From the NCBI RefSeq assembly GCF_040581485.1, contig NC_090128.1, forward strand, positions 38,036,931 to 38,100,930: a stretch of DNA of 64,000 bases. Reading direction: 5' to 3'. The stretch is from Linepithema humile (lineage: Eukaryota > Arthropoda > Insecta > Hymenoptera > Formicidae). The stretch's first letter is position 1. Each line of letters opens with the position of its first letter. Below, piece after piece: positions 51,578 to 64,000 of this stretch. The notes under the pieces were generated by a model. It was not told the origin of the DNA, ran no database searches, and worked only from the letters and a program-made list of their open reading frames with translations. A program made the position numbers and the translations under genes.

Positions 51578-52577
51578 AGCTGATTGAAGTTTGGAACGTT
51601 CCTGGAACGATTTTTTAAAAATGATTTGTCGCTCTTGTCCTTTTGCAGAGAGAAAGTTTTGAGACCCACAAACAAAGTACAAAAGAGACCGATCCGATAC
51701 ATGCGTCGGAAGACACCCTTATACCCGAAAAACCACCCCCAAAATCACTTAAACCATTCTAGCCAAGCTAAAAATGACTTGTCGCTCTTTTCCTTCTGCA
51801 TGGAGAAAGTTCCGAAGCCCTCACACGACATGCAAAAGAGACCGATTCGATACATGCGTCGGAAACACCCTTACACTCAAAAAACCACTCCAGACTCTAA
51901 AAAATTTTTGCTTAGCAAAAAATAACTTGTCGCTTAGAATGGTTTAAGTGATTTTGGGGGTGGTTTTTTGGGTATAAGGGTGTCTTCCGACGCATGTATC
52001 AAATCGGTTTTTTTTGCATGTCGTGTGAGGGCCTCGGAACTTTCTCCGTGCAAAAGGAGAAGAGCGACAAATCATTTTTAGCTTGAGGAGAATCGTTTAA
52101 TTGATTTTGGGGGTAGTTTTTCGGGTATAAGGGTGTCTTCCGACGCATGTATCAAATCGGTCTTTTTTGCATGTTGTGTAAGGGCTTTGGAACTTTCTCC
52201 GTGCAGAAGAAAAAGAGCAACAAATCATTTTTAGCTTGGCCAGAATTGTTTAAGTGACTTTGGGGGTGGTTTTTCGGGTATAAGGATGTCTTCCGACGCA
52301 TGTATCAAATCGGTTCTTTTTGCATGTCGTGTGAGGGCCTCGGAACTTTCTCCGTGCAAAAGGAAAAGAGCGACAAGTCATTTTTAGCTTGGCTAGAATT
52401 GTTTAAGTGATTTTGGGGGTTGTTTTTCGGGTATAAGAGTGTCTTCCGACGCATGTATCGGATCGGTCTCTTTTGTACTTTGTTTGTGGGTCTTAAAACT
52501 TTCTCCCTGCAAAAGGACAAGAGCGACAAATCATTTTTAAAAAATCGTTCCAGGAACGTTCCAAACTTCAACCAGCT
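51578..52577. mobile_element. One-kilobase foldback element built of 153-bp repeats
   Basis: The two ends are inverted copies: left AGCTGATTGAAGTTTGGAAC (from 51578), right the same read on the minus strand with one change (ending 52577). Inward lie repeats of one unit: two on the left arm, and four on the right arm in opposite orientation at an exact 153-bp period (markers at 51971, 52124, 52277 and 52430). The arms meet near 51905-51940. Because the arms are inverted copies, both strands carry almost the same open frame (left 51584-51925 +, right 52571-52305 -). That is a symmetry effect rather than two genes. No transposase is present. Confidence 0.85.
51941..52555. repeat. 153-bp tandem repeat, four units
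   Basis: Each unit contains GATTTTGGGGGTGGTTTTTC, then GGTATAAGGGTGTCTTCCGA, then an ACTTTCTCCGTGCAAAAGG block. The spacing between units is exactly 153 bp, which is 51 codons, so reading frames stay open across units. The last unit differs most in its centre (TTGTACTTTGTTTGTGGG) and matches the outermost left-arm unit. Confidence 0.9.
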
Positions 52578-58445
<5,868 letters not shown>

Positions 58446-60155
58446 ACGTACGTATGTCGAATCAATGCGCAGGGAATTACAATCTAACGAGGTAAAGGTA
58501 AAAGGAGAAAACGCGGTCTACTTAAAAGTAGCATCGTTTTAACATATCAAAAGTTATGTAAGCTCTACATATATATGTATATTATTTACTCGCTTATATC
58601 TTAAAATCTGTGACACAATATATCCAGTAGGAGACAGTAGAATTAGAAACATGTTAGATTAATTTAAAAAAGTATTACTACATATTACTGGATTATGTAA
58701 TTTCAAATTTTTTAAATAAATCTGTCTACCATTTTTTTGTCAGGCAAAACGCAGTTTAATTAAGACGTAAAAATTAAGATGTTAAATATTCGTTTGTCGT
58801 AGTTGTAATCAAGTTCCGCCCACATCATGATTTTTTCACGTTGTGAAAAAGCATGCTGCTTAAAAATAGTAACACCATTTACTGGAAAATATAAAACTGC
58901 TTATTACACGACCCAATAACATTGCTATTATGCGATTGTAAAAATCTAATTATCTACAATCGTCTTGTTGATGAAAATCGATTACAATCAATGTATATCG
59001 ATATCAGAATACGGTCTTGTTTTAAATCGCGAATTTAATTTTTCTTCTCAAGTGTATTAAATGGCAAACAGATCACAATCCATTTAAATATGTTCAGCAC
59101 GAAACAAATAAAAAAAAAAATCACTCACATCAGTCATCCTTCGTGTGGCGAAGAGGGTGAAGAACGAAAAAACAATGGTATGAATAAATTCTCGGATTTC
59201 TGACGATTCCTTCACCCCCATTTTTCGCGAAAAGGTAGAAAGAGACAGAGAGATTGATTCCAGCAGAATCGCTTTCTTATAGATGATTAAGCGAGCGAGG
59301 TAGGCGGCGGTCTGCTACTACCGTAAGAAAGAAAGAAGTTCTAGGCGTCAGCCTGCTAAAAATTCAAACGCGCGAATTTCCCCGAGAATAAATTTCCAAG
59401 TTTCCCGGCCGGGAACAGCCGAGCAAATACATCGCGCCAAGCTTACCCAGCGCCAGCCAGGGCGGTCCAACTGGAAAGTTTGGCGCATTGTCGTTGAATA
59501 AACGGAAACGATTGTTGTGCGCGACGCTCACGAGAGATGGAAGCTGGAACTTTGCGGACGCGCGATGCGCATTTATTGGTCTTCGTGATTGACAACAAAT
59601 GCGTCTCATTATGTAGAACAACGTAAGTAAAAAAAAAATGACGCGAAATAAAAGCATTTTAATAGAATTTCTCATTCAAAAGAAGAGGGTGAGAATATCA
59701 CAGAGCTCGGAATATCAAGATACTTCGTTCAGTGCTGCGGGGAATATCGACAAGAAAAGATTGCCACCCTCGCCCTAGTGAGAGATTCTCCATTCTTACG
59801 ACATACTTGAACGTTGTCACGAACCAGAAAAATAATAAAACAATATCGGTGAAACATTGGAGAAAAAGAAGTATCTTGATTAATTGAAAATTAAATATCC
59901 TGATTAATTGAGCATCATGATTAATTGAAAATTGAACATAATAATGAGTAGCATTTATCTATCCTTTTTTACGTAACTAAATTATTCTTGCAAATATCGA
60001 AAGACTATCGCGAACAGAAGTTACGTAAAAAGATAAATTTATTTCAGTACTTGATAATTAATTGTTGAAAAAGAGTATATTCTAAATGCAATATTAAATA
60101 TTCGTAACTATCTTTTGAAATGTAATATTTGCTAAGGAAGGAAGTTCACAAGTGA
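58446..60155. other. Non-coding stretch before the otopetrin remnant
   Basis: AT-rich with an island at 59.25-59.6 kb. ATG at 59537 opens 28 codons to a consensus donor GTAAGT at 59623; this could be an upstream exon of the otopetrin-like locus, but the join is unproven. An imperfect inverted repeat around TTACGTAACT (59953-59980 with 60019-60047) lies just upstream of that locus. Confidence 0.35.
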
Positions 60156-60440
60156 ACAAAACGAAGCGATCCGAAACGGAGTTACAATTGGATATACATG
60201 CAAGAGAGTACAAGCAGAAACATTACGACACTTGGATCAATCATGAGCGTGCTTTACGCGAAAGTGCTTGTCGTAGTCGGAATAGCTGTGCCAGTCACGA
60301 CCAGTCTTAACCGCAGAGTACCAGTTGCTCCGGAGATCATTGGCGGCATTGTTGGACCGTATGTGCATTCGCCTGTCTTGTATTATTCCTGTATATCTCT
60401 GTGTACCTCCATCGCGTAAAGGAAACAAGCTTAAGCCGAG
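60156..60440 (+). pseudogene. Otopetrin-like exon remnant, first two membrane segments
   Basis: The frame containing ATG 60198 reads SIMSVLYAKVLVVVGIAVPV, which matches the first membrane segment of insect otopetrins (proton channels). After about 60335 that frame turns unremarkable and stops at 60417-60419. A different frame (codons from 60332) then gives a strong membrane segment with a basic end, VLFLYISVYLHRVKE, as expected for the second segment. A frame change between about 60330 and 60355 would join them. A possible donor GTAAAG is at 60416. This looks like a decayed or mis-sequenced exon; a functional gene with unusual splicing is less likely. Family call from motif memory, no alignment run. 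Confidence 0.55.
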
Positions 60441-61180
60441 GTAACATAAATTGTTTATTCTTGCGAGTCAGAAAGTGAAAGTCCAACTAAGCGTTAAAAA
60501 TAATATTCCAAATCACGACAAAAATATTTATAAAAGTATTGTTCAATTATTTTCCAAAGCATTTAACCAATTAAAATTCAGTATTTGTGTGATGATCCTT
60601 TTCTGACACGTAACTAATATATTTATGGGAAGCTCGAAAGTATCACACATGTAGCATTTAGCTCATATTTCCAACTTTTACATTTCAATTATTTTACCAC
60701 TTATACGACATCGTTTTCAATGTTGAATTTATTCGTTTTACAACACTTGATGCTATCTATTTCTATGTCTTTGCAAAATTAAGTCTCTCTTTGTTTACCT
60801 TCCAACCAGGTCATTTCAAACTGTACTTTCGTACGTTTTTGTTCTTACGAGAATGCTACTCTACTATCGCTGCTCAATACTCGAGCGAGCTTACTTTCCT
60901 AATTACGTTGTGCACGATTGTCTTCAAAGACAAGAAATGTAAAGAAATCGATAAAGCATGATCAACGACACCGTCGAACTTCACCTTCAAACTATCGAAT
61001 TTTCTTAATCAGAATCAAACAATCGCAATGATAACTGTCAAAGTTTGCACGATTAAAATGTGTATTTCGGTGAATGGAGAAATTAAAATGCGGAGAGATT
61101 TGAAGAATAGCAATAAGTGAGCGTATCTATTCTTATCGCGGGAAGAGTGCAACGGTACGTTTCGCAACGAAACAATAACA

Positions 61181-61450
61181 ATGAGACTTTTGCACACCGC
61201 AAACGAAGCAGTCGGCTTTTGTCTGAGACTGGGCGCGGTGGTATTTGACGCTGGTTCACTGGTATTTATCGGATTGCAAATTGGGGCGGAAATAGCTTCC
61301 GGCCTGTTCAGAGCGATTATACCGGGTGCTAGGCTGCTTCTGGTCACGACCCAGATGCACTTCATATTCCTGAACGGCAAGAATCTGGATCCAGCCGTGC
61401 GCTCGCAAAATTTGCTCTGCTGCACTCGGAGCAGCGAATCTCCAGTAATT
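61181..61450 (+). pseudogene. Otopetrin-like exon remnant, third and fourth membrane segments
   Basis: The frame from 61181 includes FCLRLGAVVFDAGSLVFIGL and later QMHFIFLN. These match the otopetrin segment that reads FYLRLGAV...GSMVYSGLE...QMxFIFLN in other insects. The position usually acidic in the GLE motif is Gln here. Past about 61395 the similarity moves to another frame (AKFALLHSEQ resembles the family's RFGLMH stretch), while the original frame ends at TAA 61481. The order and strand agree with the exon at 60156-60440, and the space between would be an intron of about 0.75 kb. No later otopetrin exons were seen to the right, so the locus is probably a partial pseudogene. Confidence 0.6.
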
Positions 61451-61542
61451 GCGCAGAAGATTCTTCGATTAAACAAAAAATAAATCGTGTGTGCATATCT
61501 ACAAATATCCGCGTATCATCTACGTGTTGTATTAATTAAAAA

Positions 61543-61548
<6 letters not shown>

Positions 61549-61599
<51 letters not shown>
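61549..61599. repeat. (AT)n microsatellite
   Basis: About twenty-five uninterrupted AT units, about 70 bp after the end of the otopetrin-like frame. Confidence 0.95.
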
Positions 61600-61600
<1 letters not shown>

Positions 61601-63131
61601 CAAAGTCCGAAAACATTAATTATTTTTCGTTACTTATTCATATTTCTGAAACCTAATTCGCAAAGACTTCTTCAATATAAAGTATCTCTGTAATTATAAC
61701 GAAAATATTTCTCTCGCAAATTTTTTTTTTGAAGTTTATAATGAAAATTTAGAATAGCTTGCATAACACACTGACAATTTTATTCATCTAAACTGGCATA
61801 TTTGTATAATACATTATACACCGAAATTAACTTCGCTGAATGAATTATGAATAAAAAGTAGAATAAACCGGCTTTAATAAAGCGACGTTGCATCGCAACG
61901 AATACAAATGTGGAGGATGCACGCGTTTAATTATTATCATAATAATCCCACTAAGCTCTGAGTTCGATCGCGTGGTAACAGCTACTTTGAACGGTCAGCT
62001 CGCAACGTTCACTATTATCCTTTACAAGCCAAGAACAGCTTGATCGGTACGTAGGTGGAGGATAATGGGCGGGCGGGTATCATCCAGGCGGGAATTACAT
62101 TCCGATAATCAATAAGCTTTTAATTCCGGCAAGCGTCGATTAACCATGCCCAGTATTTATCGAAGTCGAACATGATATTTATATCGGAGTGCAGCACCGA
62201 TATTTATCGAGATCGCAGTCGGCGTGTTTGTCAACGGACCGTTGGGTCCCGTCCGATATGTTTACGAGAATCCAAGTCGTCCGACCATCGCTATCGAAAT
62301 TATTCCGACGTGTAAGTGATGCGAACTTTTAATCATCAATATGCTGACGTATTGATTGATGACGAGAATTGTTTATCTCGATGTTGTTCCAATATAAGAA
62401 TATAAAATTTTTATATATCCACGGTCTCAATAATATCAAACCATAAACCGACAATTTTAATTTGAAAGATAAAGATATTGATACAAATGTATTGATTTAG
62501 TTTAGATTTTGATAATGTAAAAAATATACAAAATCTGTCGTTTATATTTAAATAATGATATATTATTTAAATAGTAGACATAATAATAAATTATGTCATG
62601 TATCTATAAATTTAACTGTGGAAACATATTCATTACCAAATAATTATAATTATGCGCTTCAAAAGACGATTATAATTCTGAAACCAATTAAATTCGAATA
62701 CGCATATGATTGAAATCTATTTTTAATATATTTATTGTGTGTATGTGTGTGTTGTGTGTATATTATATAACATTATATATATTTCCAAAATACCTTATAG
62801 ATAAAAATTGATCCCAAATAAAATAATTCAAAATAAAAGAATTTTTTTTAATTTTACGAAGCTAACTTCTCGCATATATGATTAAATTCTTTTCAATTTT
62901 TGCAACAATAACGAGATCCGGAAGAAAAAGCGGACAACGGTCGCTAAAAGGAGAGATCAACGCTAAAAGCGAAATCCCGGGAGGAAAACTCAATTCGTAT
63001 TAAGTGAGCAACATAGACTATATAAGTCGCAAAAACTAAATCCTCTCGCCATAAAATAGCAGAAAACAATCGATACAGCGTCATTTTTACGATTATTTTT
63101 ACTTTACATAATACTTACATAAATAGAACAG
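61600..63131. other. Non-coding stretch
   Basis: AT-rich apart from an island at about 61.9-62.3 kb. I searched it for further otopetrin exons and saw none. Confidence 0.45.
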
Positions 63132-64000
63132 TACACTGAGAAAAATGGTTTTATTATATTAACAAAATTCTTCTGGTTGACCGTATTTTAGTCGAACGAA
63201 ACAGAATTTCTGGTTATTGTCACAAAATTTTACACCTTATATCAACACCGTTTGGTTAACTTTACTATAAGGATTTGAATAAGTGTTTTCTTGTTGGATC
63301 TACAAAACTTCTTGTTATATTTACATAAATCGCAGCGCTCTGCAACAGTTTTGTCATCACTCACTAAACGGTTGATCAACTGTTCGCCGCATTCATTTGT
63401 TACACTGCTACTGCGCCCTCGCTACTCGCGGCGTGTATCGCGCGCATTAGATCTTTCGCGAAGCAATGGCGTTAAGCAGTCGGAACAGTCTCAACTGAGC
63501 TCGCTAAAGTTTTACGTCGCGTCGTGGAATCCATTACGGAATATTAGTTAGGCCGATGACAGAGAACGAGAAGTAAGCACTTATGTCTGTCGTAGACGTC
63601 TGTCGTGGACGTATGGTAAGGCAGAGAAAAACGTAAGTCGTGAAAGGTTATTGGATACGTGTGGAAACGACTACGACATACATAAGTTTTTACGTCTCGG
63701 TCTCTGCCATCAGCCTTACATCCGAAAAGTTTTATGATCACGTGGTGTTTTTTTTTTTTTTTAATGAAATATATGTATACCAGTGATGTAATGTGTGTGT
63801 TTCCTACCGGGCTCGGGAGCCGGGAGCCCGGTAGGAAACATCACATCACTGAGTATACTTTAAACCAAAATATATTGTTAGTATTTTACAAAAACCACAC
63901 TTATCCGAACTTGTTTTTTAACTACAAAGTTGTGTTAACCTAACAAAACGATATAGTAAAGTTAACAAGAAATTCTGGTAGAGTTTTGTAAATCTAACAA
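63132..64000. mobile_element. Foldback element related to the inner element at 11.8-13.0 kb, cut by window end
   Basis: It starts TACACTGAGAAAAATGG at 63132. The outer 240 bp carry degenerate AAATTCT / CTTGTT motifs unlike the 22-bp array of the other copy. From about 63390 it shares blocks with 12171-12770: TTGTTACACTGCTACTGCG, GTGGAATCCATTACGGAATA, the GGTAAGGCAGAGAAAAACGT hairpin, ATCCGAAAAGTTTTATGATC, and a shortened GC-rich hairpin (63782-63852, TTTCCTACCGGGCTC). It then continues into AGTATACTTTAAACCAAAAT. Its right end is outside the window. Confidence 0.7.

Noticed and set aside
51584..52571. Two near-identical protein frames on opposite strands
   Set aside because: They are mirror images produced by the inverted-repeat arms and not two genes.

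Overview
The window looks like nuclear DNA from an insect, most likely a hymenopteran and plausibly an ant. It has spliced genes with GT/AG introns, long AT-rich non-coding stretches broken by short CpG-rich islands, many microsatellites, and a mariner-type transposon remnant of a kind common in ants. The species call rests on general appearance, not on a marker gene.

Layout. Positions 1-900 hold a dead mariner (DD34D-type) transposase. Positions 3111-8551 hold the one convincing protein-coding gene: six exons on the + strand, 1263 codons, clean splice sites, no recognised family. Its large second exon is interrupted by one in-frame TGA (4529-4531). Positions 11714-13627 hold a nest of inverted-repeat (foldback/MITE-like) elements, and a relative of the inner one starts at 63132 and runs off the window end. 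A compact hairpin sits at 22962-23091. A 1-kb foldback built of 153-bp units lies at 51578-52577. At 60156-61450 are two exon-like remnants of an otopetrin (proton channel) gene, each apparently broken by a frame change.

The 50 kb between the gene and the otopetrin remnant is mostly non-coding. Within it I found several short candidate exons with good splice signals and open frames (15.6, 17.8-18.1, 48.4-48.9 and 49.0-49.3 kb on +; 19.7 and 41.0 kb on -), plus a possible leader exon after a purine-rich tract (24.2-25.2 kb). These come from reading by eye and are individually weak. They could belong to genes with very long introns that extend beyond the window.

There is no operon-like organisation and no evidence that the genes act together. 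The strongest points for follow-up are the TGA in the long gene, the shared hairpin core of the two large foldback elements with different ends, and the decayed otopetrin exons.
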